This document shows, one piece after another, positions 8,020-15,619 of a stretch of DNA of 41,517 bases. The position numbers and the translations under genes were made by a program. Origin of the DNA: 66-474 sp035606235. Lineage in GTDB: Bacteria > Pseudomonadota > Gammaproteobacteria > Xanthomonadales > Rhodanobacteraceae. Location of the stretch: assembly GCA_035606235.1 (NCBI GenBank), contig DATNFU010000050.1, positions 1 through 41,517 on the forward strand, written 5' to 3'. The notes beneath the pieces were generated by a model that was not told the DNA's origin, did not search any database, and worked only from the letters and a program-made list of their open reading frames with translations. Numbering within the stretch: position 1 is the first letter of the stretch; each line of letters opens with the position of its first letter.

Positions 8020-8682
8020 TCAGTGCCGCAAAAGGCGATGGTGCCGCTCGGCTGCGCGACGGCGACTGAAGTGGAAATAGATCAGCACGCTGACCACTGC
8101 CGCGTAGGCGCACCAGACCGACGTAAACGCATAGTGCTTGAGCCAGAGCACCAGCAGAACGCCGATCAGGTTCACCGTCCCAAGCGCGATGATGTACCGA
8201 TAGCCGGAAAAAAACAGCGAGCCGCAGGTTGCGATCACGTACAAGACGGCGATGACCAGATTGCTGGTGGCGGGATTCCTGTAGATCACGCTGTGACCTT
8301 CCGTGAAGATGCTCGTGTTGAAATTCAGCAAGGCCCATAACTGATAGCCGGTGAGCACAACGCCGAGCGCCAGGAAGGGCAGCACCATCAGCCGTCGGTA
8401 ACGACCGGGCTCGATCAGCCACACACTCAGCGGCACCAGCAGCGGCAGCAGTCCCTGCGCGTAAAGCATGTATGCGAATCCCCAGGGTTGCAGCCCGCCC
8501 AATGCACTGCGACCCATCAACGCGAGCCATACCGCGCCTTCCGCAAACTGATGAAAGGCGAACAGCAACGGGATCGCGGCGAACAGCCATTCACGGGGGC
8601 CGCGGCTGATCGCCAGCGTCGCCACGCCGACGGCTCCAATGACGGCGCTACTGGTGAAACTGGCGGTTGCGGAAAAACACAT
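8020..8682 (-). CDS. DUF6629 family polytopic membrane protein
   Basis: A protein of 220 residues starting MCFSATASF, a characteristic opening of this uncharacterised family, followed by seven or so hydrophobic segments. HQFAEGAVW in the second segment is a conserved family feature, with polar residues inside the membrane. The last segment ends in a strongly basic tail (FSRRRAAERHHRLLRH), placing the C-terminus in the cytoplasm. No enzymatic motif is visible. Function is unknown; the sequence suggests a small-molecule sensor or channel only very loosely. The gene stands alone, convergent with the receiver gene and followed upstream by about 165 bases (8683-8847) in which I see no gene or RNA. 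Confidence 0.75.
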   Translation of the reverse strand: MCFSATASFTSSAVIGAVGVATLAISRGPREWLFAAIPLLFAFHQFAEGAVWLALMGRSALGGLQPWGFAYMLYAQGLLPLLVPLSVWLIEPGRYRRLMVLPFLALGVVLTGYQLWALLNFNTSIFTEGHSVIYRNPATSNLVIAVLYVIATCGSLFFSGYRYIIALGTVNLIGVLLVLWLKHYAFTSVWCAYAAVVSVLIYFHFSRRRAAERHHRLLRH

Positions 8683-8847
8683 GGGGCTTCCCTTTGCACC
8701 AACACCATATTCTCATGCGCGTACCGGCGCCCGAGCCTGCAGCCCGACCCATGCACCACGGGATCGAGCCGGAGGGTCGCACGTCCGCTACGGAGCGGGT
8801 TTCATTGACTCTCGGGGATACTGCGGGATGCCGCTGGATGGCTGTAT

Positions 8848-8881
8848 GGCCGTGATGGGATCGAACCATCGACCAACGGAT
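8848..8881 (-). repeat. Duplicate of the 3' half of tRNA-Lys (possible att remnant)
   Basis: These 34 bases are identical to 8922-8955, the part of the tRNA-Lys gene running from the 3' side of the anticodon loop through the T arm to the acceptor end. The copy lies 74 bases away, downstream of the tRNA gene in the tRNA's direction. Outside the 34 bases the two diverge at once. Duplication of a tRNA 3' half is what tyrosine-recombinase elements leave at their attachment sites. Here only about 40 bases separate the copies, so any element has gone, or the copy arose by a local tandem duplication. Confidence 0.7.
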
Positions 8882-8919
8882 GTGAGATCGCCTGCGAGAC
8901 CGCCGAGGCAGCGCATTGA

Positions 8920-8991
8920 TGGGCCGTGATGGGATCGAACCATCGACCAACGGATTAAAAGTCCGCTGCTCTACCGCTGAGCTAACGGCCC
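8920..8991 (-). tRNA. tRNA-Lys (anticodon UUU)
   Basis: Read on the minus strand the 72 bases fold as a full cloverleaf. The acceptor stem is GGGCCGT/ACGGCCC, the D arm includes TAGCTCAGCGGTAGAGC, the anticodon stem GCGGA/TCCGT closes loop CTTTTAA, and the T arm is GATGG-TTCGATC-CCATC with discriminator A. The loop places TTT as anticodon, so lysine. The encoded 3' end reads TCA rather than CCA, so CCA must be completed by the nucleotidyltransferase. It sits just downstream of queC on the same strand. QueC/QueE make the precursor of queuosine, which modifies GUN tRNAs and not this one. Confidence 0.95.
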
Positions 8992-9024
8992 ACGTGAGCC
9001 GCGCATTCTAGCTGCCCGTGCGCA

Positions 9025-9702
9025 TCAGCGGTAGCGCGTCGGATCGCTGACTCCCGCATCGGCAAAACCCTGCGCGCGCAGCGCACAGGCGTCGCATTGT
9101 CCGCAGGCGCGGCCGTGCCTGTCCGCGCGATAGCACGACACGGTCGCGGCGAAATCCACCCCCAGGCGCAGGCCCTCGCGCACGATATCGGCTTTCGACA
9201 TCGCGATCAGCGGCGCATGAATGTGTAGCGCATGTCCCTCCGCGCCGGCTTTGGTGGCGAGGTTCGCCAGTGTTTCGAATGCGGCGACGAAGGTCGGTCG
9301 GCAATCAGGGTACCCCGAATAGTCCACCGCGTTGACCCCGCAGAAGATATCGTTTGCACTCAGCACTTCGGCCCAGCCCAGCGCGATCGACAGCATGATG
9401 GTGTTGCGCGCGGGGACATAGGTTGCCGGAATTTCGTCGAGCGCGTGCACACGCGCGTGCTCGGGCACGGCGATGTCGGCGGTCAGCGCCGAACCGCCGA
9501 TGCTGCGCAGATCCACATCCACGATCTTGTGCTCGGCAGCGCCCAGTGTCGCCGCGACGCGCGCGGCAGCCGCGAGTTCCGAAGCGTGACGCTGGCCGTA
9601 GGCGACCGATAATGCATGACAGGCCAAGCCGCGCTCGCGGGCCAGCGCCAGGGTTACCGCCGAATCCATGCCGCCGGAAAGCAGAACGACCGCGTTGCTC
9701 AT
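9025..9702 (-). CDS. queC: 7-cyano-7-deazaguanine synthase QueC
   Basis: A protein of 225 residues that converts 7-carboxy-7-deazaguanine to preQ0 with ATP and ammonia, on the queuosine pathway. The PP-loop ATP-binding motif is AVVLLSGGMDSAVTLALA at the N-terminus; then VPARNTIMLSIALGWAE, NAVDYSGYPDCRPTF, and the C-terminal zinc site CYRADRHGRACGQCDACALR with its four cysteines. The start is the ATG at 9700-9702, which overlaps the queE stop as ATGA. The two genes are therefore coupled and make successive enzymes. A longer frame upstream only rereads queE. Confidence 0.96.
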   Translation of the reverse strand: MSNAVVLLSGGMDSAVTLALARERGLACHALSVAYGQRHASELAAAARVAATLGAAEHKIVDVDLRSIGGSALTADIAVPEHARVHALDEIPATYVPARNTIMLSIALGWAEVLSANDIFCGVNAVDYSGYPDCRPTFVAAFETLANLATKAGAEGHALHIHAPLIAMSKADIVREGLRLGVDFAATVSCYRADRHGRACGQCDACALRAQGFADAGVSDPTRYR

Positions 9703-10379
9703 CGGCCCGGCGCCTCGCCCCAAAGATATTTGTGCAGCTGGATCTGCAAGCGCACCGGCAGGCGGTCTTGCAAGATCCATTCAGCGAGTGCGCGCGGCTC
9801 CAGTTGGCCGTACACCGGCGAGAACAGCAGCGTGCAGCGCGCAGCAAGGTCGTGTTCGCGCAACGTCATCACCGCCCATTCGTAATCGGCACGATCAGCC
9901 AGCACGATCTTCACTTGATCACGCGCGTTGAGATGACCGATGTTGCTCAGCAGATTGCGCGCGGACTCGCCGGAACCGGGCGCCTTCAGGTCCATCACCC
10001 GCCGCACGCGTGGGTCGACTTGCGAAATATCCAGCGCGCCGGAAGTTTCCAGCGAGACCTCATAGCCCGCATCGCACAGTTGCACAAGCAGATCGAGGCA
10101 GCGCTTTTGCGCCAACGGCTCGCCGCCGGTGACGCAGATATGCCGCGCACCATATCCGCCGACCTCGGCAAGGATTTCATCGAGCGCGCGCCAGCCGCCG
10201 CCCTCGAAGGCATACGCCGTATCGCACCAGGTGCAGCGCAATGGACAGCCGGTGAGGCGCACGAACACGGTCGGCCAGCCGACCGAGTCTGCTTCGCCCT
10301 GGATCGAATGGAAGATTTCGCTGATGCGCAGCCGCGGCCGTACGGCTGACGCTTCAGAGTCCAATGAAGTGATCGCCAT
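9699..10379 (-). CDS. queE: 7-carboxy-7-deazaguanine synthase QueE (radical SAM)
   Basis: A protein of 226 residues that rearranges 6-carboxytetrahydropterin to 7-carboxy-7-deazaguanine using S-adenosylmethionine and an iron-sulfur cluster. The cluster cysteines are in RLTGCPLRCTWCDTAYAF (CxxxCxxC); the SAM-binding ICVTGGEPLAQ and SLETSGALDI follow. The N-terminal SEIFHSIQGEADSVGWPTVFVR is the QueE substrate region. The ATG at 10379 gives a normal length; an upstream TTG at 10436 would add 19 residues encoded by a low-GC, repeat-like stretch, so I reject it. No good ribosome-binding site precedes the ATG. The gene follows cpoB by about 105 bases and is probably in the Tol-Pal transcription unit. 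Confidence 0.95.
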   Translation of the reverse strand: MAITSLDSEASAVRPRLRISEIFHSIQGEADSVGWPTVFVRLTGCPLRCTWCDTAYAFEGGGWRALDEILAEVGGYGARHICVTGGEPLAQKRCLDLLVQLCDAGYEVSLETSGALDISQVDPRVRRVMDLKAPGSGESARNLLSNIGHLNARDQVKIVLADRADYEWAVMTLREHDLAARCTLLFSPVYGQLEPRALAEWILQDRLPVRLQIQLHKYLWGEAPGR

Positions 10380-10484
10380 TTTCGCGTCAGGAATCTTTAT
10401 TCGCAAAGGAGCCGAGAGCGCAAAGAGAGGCGACAATCCCTTTTCTCCGCCTTTGCACGTATCGCGGAAAAAACGTTTACCGAA

Positions 10485-11312
10485 CTACTGGGCGCCGTTC
10501 TGCTGAAGCGCGATCGCGCGCAGCCGGCTCTGCGCCAATCGCGCAACGGTCGTGCCCGGATATTTGTTGAGCACCGCGGTCAGCGTGGCCTGCGCGTCGT
10601 CATACTGCTTCATCTCGGCTTGCGCATAGCCGATCTTCAGCAGCGCATCCGGCGCCTTGTCGCTGTTCGGAAAAGCTTGCAGCAAGGTCTGGAATGTCTG
10701 CAACGAGACCTGATAGTTCTGCGTCACGTAGTAGGACTCGCCGAGCCAGTAATAGGCATTCGGCGTCAGCGCGCTGTTGGGATATTGCTGGATGTATGCG
10801 CGAAAGCCGCGCGCTGCGCTGACGTAATCGCCGCCGGTCAGCGATTTGAAAGCCGCGCCGTAGGCGGCCTGTTGCTCTGCACTGGGTGGCGACGGCGGAG
10901 TCGATGAAGATGCGGCCGCAGGCGGAGCCTGCGTGCTGGCGGCGGAAACCGGCGCGACGCCACTCGACGCGGAAGTCGCCGGTGCACTCGTGTTGCCGTT
11001 GCCGCCTTCCAGCTTGCCGAGGCGCGAATCCAGATCGATGTACTGATCCTTGTTCTGCTTCTGCAACTGCTCGATCTGGTGTTGCAGTTCCTCGATGCGG
11101 CCTTCCATCTGCTGGAGTTGCGCCTGCAGATCCTGCACCTGGTTGACCAGCGCTACGCCGCCCTGCTGCGATTGCTGCTGCGCCTGCTGTTGTTCCAGCC
11201 GCGCGACGCGCTCACCCAGGCTTGGCGTTTGCGCACCGGCGCTCATGACCACGGCGGCGGCCGCCAATGCGACCGCCGCCCGGATGCAAAAACGCATGCC
11301 GCGCATCATCAT
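10485..11312 (-). CDS. cpoB: Cell division coordinator CpoB (YbgF), periplasmic TPR protein
   Basis: A protein of about 275 residues exported by a signal peptide (hydrophobic AAVALAAAAVVMSAGAQ). A Gln-rich coiled coil follows (about 30-100, LEQQQAQQQSQQ... and LQAQLQQMEGRIEELQHQIEQL), which trimerises in relatives. After a Ser/Ala/Pro-rich linker (about 105-145) come tetratricopeptide repeats (AYGAAFKSLTGGDYVSAARGF, YYWLGESYYVTQNYQVSLQTF, ALLKIGYAQAEMKQYDDAQATL). CpoB binds TolA and PBP1B and coordinates peptidoglycan synthesis with outer-membrane constriction. It is last in the tol-pal gene order, 43 bases after pal. ATG codons at 11312, 11309, 11306 and 11297 are all possible; none has a clear Shine-Dalgarno sequence. 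Confidence 0.95.
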   Translation of the reverse strand: MMMRGMRFCIRAAVALAAAAVVMSAGAQTPSLGERVARLEQQQAQQQSQQGGVALVNQVQDLQAQLQQMEGRIEELQHQIEQLQKQNKDQYIDLDSRLGKLEGGNGNTSAPATSASSGVAPVSAASTQAPPAAASSSTPPSPPSAEQQAAYGAAFKSLTGGDYVSAARGFRAYIQQYPNSALTPNAYYWLGESYYVTQNYQVSLQTFQTLLQAFPNSDKAPDALLKIGYAQAEMKQYDDAQATLTAVLNKYPGTTVARLAQSRLRAIALQQNGAQ

Positions 11313-11355
11313 CGTGTTGCGACGCGATTACTCGCGGCGCTCACTTGGCGCTGAC

Positions 11356-11865
11356 TCATTTCGCCGTGTAGACGATTTCGGCGCGGCGGTTCTTGGACCA
11401 GCAATCCTCGTTGTGCTCGCGACACACGGGACGCTCTTCGCCGTACGAAACCACGTTGATCTGCGAAGCGGAAGCACCATCGGCTTCCAGCGCGCTCATC
11501 ACCGCATTGCCGCGACGCTCGCCGAGGCCAAGGTTGTACTCGCGCGTGCCGCGCTCGTCGGTGTTGCCTTCCAGCGTCATGCGCGCCATCGGGCGATCAC
11601 GCAGATACTTCGCGTGGCAGGCGATTATCTGCTGGAATTCCGGCTTGATATCGCTCTTGTCGAAATCGAAATACACCACGCGCTGGCGCAGGCAAGCGTC
11701 AGTGTCGAGATCGGCCGGGGTGTAGGCACCGGCGGTGGTGGTGCTTTGCGTGACGGCCTCGGGCGGAGCTTCGGGCGGGGCGGTCTTCACTTCCTGCTTC
11801 TTGGCGCAGGCCGCGAGACCCACGCACATCAGCGCGGCGAAGGTGATGCGGACGGTAGCGTTCAT
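11356..11865 (-). CDS. pal: Peptidoglycan-associated lipoprotein Pal
   Basis: A protein of 169 residues. The lipobox LAAC places the acylated cysteine at residue 20, and the following KK rather than Asp fits an outer-membrane destination. A Pro/Thr-rich linker leads to the OmpA-C peptidoglycan-binding domain: RVVYFDFDKSDIKPEF, MTLEGNTDERGTREYNLGLGERR and VVSYGEERPVC. The Asp of NTDERG and the Arg of LGERR bind meso-diaminopimelate in the family. Pal is the outer-membrane end of the Tol-Pal system and binds TolB. The start has AAGGA about 6 bases upstream. It lies 86 bases after tolB; that gap contains the palindrome AAAATCGATTTT (11897-11908), whose role I cannot tell. Confidence 0.97.
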   Translation of the reverse strand: MNATVRITFAALMCVGLAACAKKQEVKTAPPEAPPEAVTQSTTTAGAYTPADLDTDACLRQRVVYFDFDKSDIKPEFQQIIACHAKYLRDRPMARMTLEGNTDERGTREYNLGLGERRGNAVMSALEADGASASQINVVSYGEERPVCREHNEDCWSKNRRAEIVYTAK

Positions 11866-11951
11866 GGCGGTTCCTTGTACTTGAACGAGTGGAGGAAAAA
11901 TCGATTTTGGTTAACAGCGTTGTCGATAAACCTTCGATACTGCCGATCAAA

Positions 11952-13265
11952 CTAATGTTGCCGGTACGGGCCCCAGGCGGGTTCGCGCACGTCGCCGTCG
12001 CTCAGCACCAGCCGCTGCCGTACGCGCCCGTCGGCCGACACCGCGTACAACACGCCGTGCGGGCCTTCGGTAGATGCGTACAGAAGCATGCTGGCGTTGG
12101 GCGCGAAGCTCGGCGACTCATCCAGGCTGCCCGGAGAGACGAACTTCACCTGGTCGCCCAGGCTCTTGTCCATGATCGCAATACGATACACGTTTCCGTT
12201 GCCCTGCACCATCGCGATCTTGGTTCCGTCATAGCTGATCGAGGCGTCGGCGTTGTACTGGCCCTGGAAAGTCAGCCGCTGCGGCGCACCGCCCGCGGCC
12301 GACACCTGATACAACTGCGGCTTGCCGGAACGGTCCGAAGTAAACACCAGGCTCGCGCCATCCGGGGTCCAATCGGGCTCGGTGTCGATCGCCAGGCTGT
12401 TGGTCACGCGGGTCAGCGCGCCGCCCTCCGGATCCATCACGTAGATTTCCGGATTGCCCTCAAATGACAGGCTCACCGCAAGCCTGCGGCCATCCGGCGA
12501 AAACCGCGGCGCGCCGTTGATGCCGCGCTTGTTGGACAGCAGCCGGCGCGAGCCGGTGGTGATGTCCTGCACGTAGATCGCGGAATTGCCATGCTCGAAC
12601 GAGACATACGCAAGCTTGCTGCCATCCGGCGACCACGCCGGCGACAGCAACGGCTCGCGCGAACGCACCACGGTCTGCGGATTGTAACCATCCGAGTCGG
12701 CGATGATCAGCGCGTACTGCGTGTTCTGGCCAACGCCGACCGCGGTGACATACGCGATGCGGGTGTCGAACGCGCCGCGCACACCGATGATCTTCTGGTA
12801 GATCTGATCCGCGATCTGGTGCGCCACGCGGCGCAGGTCGCTGCCCTGGCCCGTTATAGAAAGCCCGAGCAGGCGCTGCTGCTTGTTGACATCCCACAAT
12901 TCGAAATCGGCGCGCAGGGCGCCATTGCCGGCATCGGAGGTGCGCCCGACCACGATGTAATCCTGCTTCAACTGCTGCCAGGTCGGAAACTTGATCTCGG
13001 CGCCGGTGGTCGGCGTCTCGACGATTTCATTGCGCGCCAGCGAACGGAACTTGCCGCAGCGATTCAAATCCATCCGCACCACGTCGGCGATGTCGGTAGA
13101 GGGCGGCGGCCCGGCGGTTTGGCCGAATGGCACTACCGCGATCGGGATCGCCGAGGGCACGCCGTTGACGATCTGCACGGTGAGACCCTGCGCGCTGGCG
13201 TGGCCTGCCAGCAATCCGGTGCAAACCAACAGCAACAGGGCGAAAAGGGATTTACGATTTCGCAT
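11952..13265 (-). CDS. tolB: Tol-Pal system protein TolB
   Basis: A periplasmic protein of 437 residues. A signal peptide (LFALLLLVCTGLLAGHASA) precedes the N-terminal TolB domain (about 25-160; IPIAVVPFG, DIADVVRMDLNRCGKF, YIVVGRT). A six-bladed beta-propeller follows, with repeated blades such as PAWSPDGSKLAYVSFEHG, PRFSPDGRRLAVSLSFEGNPEIYVMD, PDWTPDGASLVFTSDRSGKPQLYQV and PSFAPNASMLLYAST. The N-terminal arm contacts TolA, the propeller binds Pal. I chose the ATG at 13265 because AAGGA ends 8 bases before it; the ATG at 13274 sits right on that Shine-Dalgarno sequence. The gene follows the tolA stop with a gap of only 11 bases. Confidence 0.97.
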   Translation of the reverse strand: MRNRKSLFALLLLVCTGLLAGHASAQGLTVQIVNGVPSAIPIAVVPFGQTAGPPPSTDIADVVRMDLNRCGKFRSLARNEIVETPTTGAEIKFPTWQQLKQDYIVVGRTSDAGNGALRADFELWDVNKQQRLLGLSITGQGSDLRRVAHQIADQIYQKIIGVRGAFDTRIAYVTAVGVGQNTQYALIIADSDGYNPQTVVRSREPLLSPAWSPDGSKLAYVSFEHGNSAIYVQDITTGSRRLLSNKRGINGAPRFSPDGRRLAVSLSFEGNPEIYVMDPEGGALTRVTNSLAIDTEPDWTPDGASLVFTSDRSGKPQLYQVSAAGGAPQRLTFQGQYNADASISYDGTKIAMVQGNGNVYRIAIMDKSLGDQVKFVSPGSLDESPSFAPNASMLLYASTEGPHGVLYAVSADGRVRQRLVLSDGDVREPAWGPYRQH

Positions 13266-13276
13266 GGCATCCATCC

Positions 13277-14194
13277 TTACTGCGAAGACATCACGGTGAA
13301 GTTGAAAGTGATCCGGCGTTGAAATTGATCCTCGAAGCCTTGATAAGGCAGCGGCGAGGAGCGCAAAACCGCAGCTTCCACCGAGTGCTTGCCGATGTCA
13401 TTGAATGGGCAACTCGGTAGAACTTTGGCAGAAATCACCTGACCGCCGGGTATCTGGATGATTTCCACGGGGCAGACCACGCCATCGGGAATATTGTCCG
13501 GGCGCAGCCAATTTTGCGTGATCGCGTTTTGCAGCGCGGCGATGTAGGCGTTGTTGTCCTTGCCGTTCTGTCCGCTCATCGCCTGCTTGGCCGGTGGCAC
13601 GGTATCGTTGGCGTTCGGATTGTCCGGCGTGTTCCTGAGATCGGCCAGCTGCTGCGCCTTCTGCTGCGCCAGCTTTATCTGCTTCTGATTGGCCGCGCTC
13701 TGCGCCTTGATCTGCGCGAGTTGCTTCAAAATGCGGTCGGCTTCCTGTTCGCGGGTCAGCTCCGCCATGCGCTGCTTTTGCTTTTCCTCCTGCGCTTTCT
13801 GCTGGTCGGCTTTCTGCTGGGCGATGTCCGCGACCTTCTCCTGATCCTTGATGTCGGGATGCTCGGGCGGCGGCGGCAGCACTTTGACCGGCGCGGGCTT
13901 GGGGAGTTCGGGCTTGGGCAAATCGCGTTGCTCGGGCGGCGGGTTGGCCGGTTGCGCACGCTTTGAATGCTTCGGCGGCGGTGCGCCCACCGGCCCGACC
14001 AGTGTCGCCTCGATCACCTGCCCCATCAATTGTACGGGCTTGGTGCAAGCCACCGGGTTGGGCAGATGCAGAAAATCCGTCACCCCCTGCCAGCTCGCGC
14101 AGTTGAGCGTCGCCAGTGCCAGGAACCCGACGATGGCGATATGCAACAGCGCGGAAAGCAGCACCGCGCGCGGAGTGGCCTCATGGCTTTCCAT
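13277..14194 (-). CDS. tolA: Cell envelope integrity protein TolA
   Basis: A protein of 305 residues anchored in the inner membrane by one N-terminal helix (AVLLSALLHIAIVGFLALATL; the SxxxH pattern that meets TolQ/TolR is visible). Residues about 75-190 form a long charged helix rich in Lys, Gln, Glu and Ala (QQKADQQKAQEEKQKQRMAEL...). The C-terminal domain includes YIAALQNAITQNWLRPDNIP, PGGQVISAKVLPSCPFND and VEAAVLRSSPLPYQG, a TonB/TolA C-terminal fold. It spans the periplasm and reaches TolB, Pal and CpoB. It lies 144 bases after tolR; that gap holds a short hairpin (14295-14311). The start is the only Met near the membrane helix. Confidence 0.94.
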   Translation of the reverse strand: MESHEATPRAVLLSALLHIAIVGFLALATLNCASWQGVTDFLHLPNPVACTKPVQLMGQVIEATLVGPVGAPPPKHSKRAQPANPPPEQRDLPKPELPKPAPVKVLPPPPEHPDIKDQEKVADIAQQKADQQKAQEEKQKQRMAELTREQEADRILKQLAQIKAQSAANQKQIKLAQQKAQQLADLRNTPDNPNANDTVPPAKQAMSGQNGKDNNAYIAALQNAITQNWLRPDNIPDGVVCPVEIIQIPGGQVISAKVLPSCPFNDIGKHSVEAAVLRSSPLPYQGFEDQFQRRITFNFTVMSSQ

Positions 14195-14294
14195 TGGGGG
14201 AGTTCTGATTAACCTGATCGATCATCGTTCAAATCAGCGTCTTCATGCCCCCACATCCCCGATCAAATACCTGGCTGGCCAAGTGTTTGGTGGC

Positions 14295-14311
14295 CCCCTT
14301 GGCTCAAGGGG
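14295..14311. other. Short hairpin in the tolR-tolA gap
   Basis: CCCCTTG and CAAGGGG form a perfect 7-base stem with loop GCT. No T-run follows on either strand, so it is not a standard terminator. It may process or attenuate the tol message, but nothing else supports this. The remaining part of 14195-14338 shows no gene. Confidence 0.35.
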
Positions 14312-14338
14312 ACTGAAGATCAAGAGCAAAATTCGTCC

Positions 14339-14776
14339 TTATTCATTCTTCTGTTGCTGCGGCTGACTCATCAGGCCGACCTTCGGCACGCCGGCCTGTT
14401 GCAGCAACACCATCGCCTGATACACCTTGCCGTAATCGGCATCCACATCACCGCCGATCAACACCGGCACCTGCGGATTTTCCTTCACGAACGCGGCGAC
14501 CTTGGTTTCCAGATCCTTGTCACTGATCGGTTCGCGCTTGCCGCCGGAAAGCGTGAGATACAGGCTGCCATCTTTCTTGACGCTGACCAGCACCGGCTGC
14601 TTCTGATCCTGCAGGGACTTCGCCGCCGATTGCGGCAAATGGATGTCCACGCCGAGATTCAACAGCGGCGCCGTCACCATGAAGATGATCAGCAGCACCA
14701 GCATCACGTCGATGTAGGGAACGACGTTGATCTCGGCCTTGAGTTTCCTGCGTTGGCGTTTGCGCGGCGGCTGCAT
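14339..14776 (-). CDS. tolR: Tol-Pal system protein TolR (ExbD family)
   Basis: A protein of 145 residues with a basic cytoplasmic start (PPRKRQRRKLKAEINVVPYIDVMLVLLIIFMV). It has one membrane helix in which the Asp of YIDVMLVLL is the proton-translocating residue of the ExbD/TolR family. The periplasmic domain has HLPQSAAK, VLVSVKKDGSLYL, PVLIGGDVDADYGKVYQAMVLLQQAGVPKVGLMSQ. With TolQ it forms the motor that energises TolA. The start at 14776 gives the normal family N-terminus. The 15 codons upstream are an unrelated repeat element (see 14794-14882) and not part of the protein. Confidence 0.96.
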   Translation of the reverse strand: MQPPRKRQRRKLKAEINVVPYIDVMLVLLIIFMVTAPLLNLGVDIHLPQSAAKSLQDQKQPVLVSVKKDGSLYLTLSGGKREPISDKDLETKVAAFVKENPQVPVLIGGDVDADYGKVYQAMVLLQQAGVPKVGLMSQPQQQKNE

Positions 14777-14793
14777 TGAGAAATCCGTTATGC

Positions 14794-14882
14794 CGTCATC
14801 CCGGCGAAAGCCGGGATCCATCTTGCTGACACGAAGATCAAAATGGGTTCCGGATCGCCGCTACGCGTCGTCCGGAATGACG
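14794..14882. repeat. REP/MITE-like palindromic element between tolQ and tolR
   Basis: The outer 11-base arms CGTCATCCCGG (14794-14804) and CCGGAATGACG (14872-14882) are inverted with one mismatch. Just inside the left arm, CCCGGC-GAAA-GCCGGG (14800-14815) is a perfect hairpin with a GAAA tetraloop. The type (GTCAT.CC.GC.AAAGC.GG) is a widely dispersed proteobacterial intergenic repeat that often produces spurious MDPGFRRDD-like translations, as it does here in front of tolR. A shorter relative lies at 19219-19273. Confidence 0.75.
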
Positions 14883-14928
14883 ATGAGGTAACTAGAAGTT
14901 CGTTTTCACGGTGCGACTTCATGCGGCT

Positions 14929-15615
14929 TCAAGCACCCTCGTCCGACTGGATTTGCCGATGCAGGATGGACGAGAATTCTTCCTGGAAGGTGTCGTAGCG
15001 CACCGTGATGCGCTCCAGCCGCATCGAGTAGCGGTTGTACGCCCACACCGCCGGAATCGCGGCGAACAGGCCCATTGCGGTCGCGACCAGCGCCTCGGAA
15101 ATGCCCGGCGCGACCATCGCAATGGTCGCCTCCTTGATGCTGCCCAGCCCCTGGAAGGCGACCATGATGCCCCACACCGTGCCGAACAAGCCGACATACG
15201 GGCTAATCGAACCGACGTTGGCGAGGAATTCCAGATTGTGTTCCAGCTTGTCCACCTCGCGCGTGCCGGACACGCGCATCGCGCGCTCGGATGCCTCCAG
15301 GATCGCGCGCTGATCGGTGCTGCGTCGCTGGCGCTGGCGGGCAAATTCGCGGAAGCCCGCCTCGAACACCGACGCCAGGCCACCCGCTTCTTCACCGCGC
15401 GCACTGACATCGCGGAACAGTGCCGCGAGATCCGCGCCCGACCAGAAGCGCTGCTCGAAGGCATCCGCATCGCGGGTGGCGGCATCCAGCATCGCCCATT
15501 TGCGGAAGATGATCACCCAGGATGCGAACGAGAAGATCACCAGGATCAGCAGCACCAGCTTGACCGGCAGGCTGGCGTGCAGGACCAAATCGAGGATGTT
15601 GAGTTCGCCGTTCAT
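14929..15615 (-). CDS. tolQ: Tol-Pal system protein TolQ (ExbB/MotA family)
   Basis: An inner-membrane protein of 228 residues with three helices: LPVKLVLLILVIFSFASWVIIF near the N-terminus, then two close to residues 130-150 and 165-190. Family motifs are VGSISPYVGLFGTVWGIMVAFQGLG and ATIAMVAPGISEALVATAMGLFAAIPAVWAYN, where Thr and Ser/Thr residues line the proton path with the TolR Asp. The large cytoplasmic loop (about 40-130) is charged. It is the stator of the Tol motor. The ATG at 15615 lies only 4 bases after the ybgC stop, so the two genes are co-translated in the usual ybgC-tolQRAB-pal order. Confidence 0.97.
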   Translation of the reverse strand: MNGELNILDLVLHASLPVKLVLLILVIFSFASWVIIFRKWAMLDAATRDADAFEQRFWSGADLAALFRDVSARGEEAGGLASVFEAGFREFARQRQRRSTDQRAILEASERAMRVSGTREVDKLEHNLEFLANVGSISPYVGLFGTVWGIMVAFQGLGSIKEATIAMVAPGISEALVATAMGLFAAIPAVWAYNRYSMRLERITVRYDTFQEEFSSILHRQIQSDEGA

Positions 15616-15619
15616 TGAG

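Noticed and set aside
8683..8847. A further tRNA or small RNA between the DUF6629 gene and the tRNA-Lys duplicate
   Set aside because: No cloverleaf, no recognisable RNA motif and no start with a ribosome-binding site were found.
10380..10436. Extended QueE start at TTG 10436
   Set aside because: It would add residues without QueE likeness, encoded by low-GC repeat-like DNA; the ATG at 10379 gives the family length.
14777..14821. Longer tolR starting MDPGFRRDD
   Set aside because: These codons are the translated form of a dispersed palindromic repeat; family TolR starts at the next ATG (14776).
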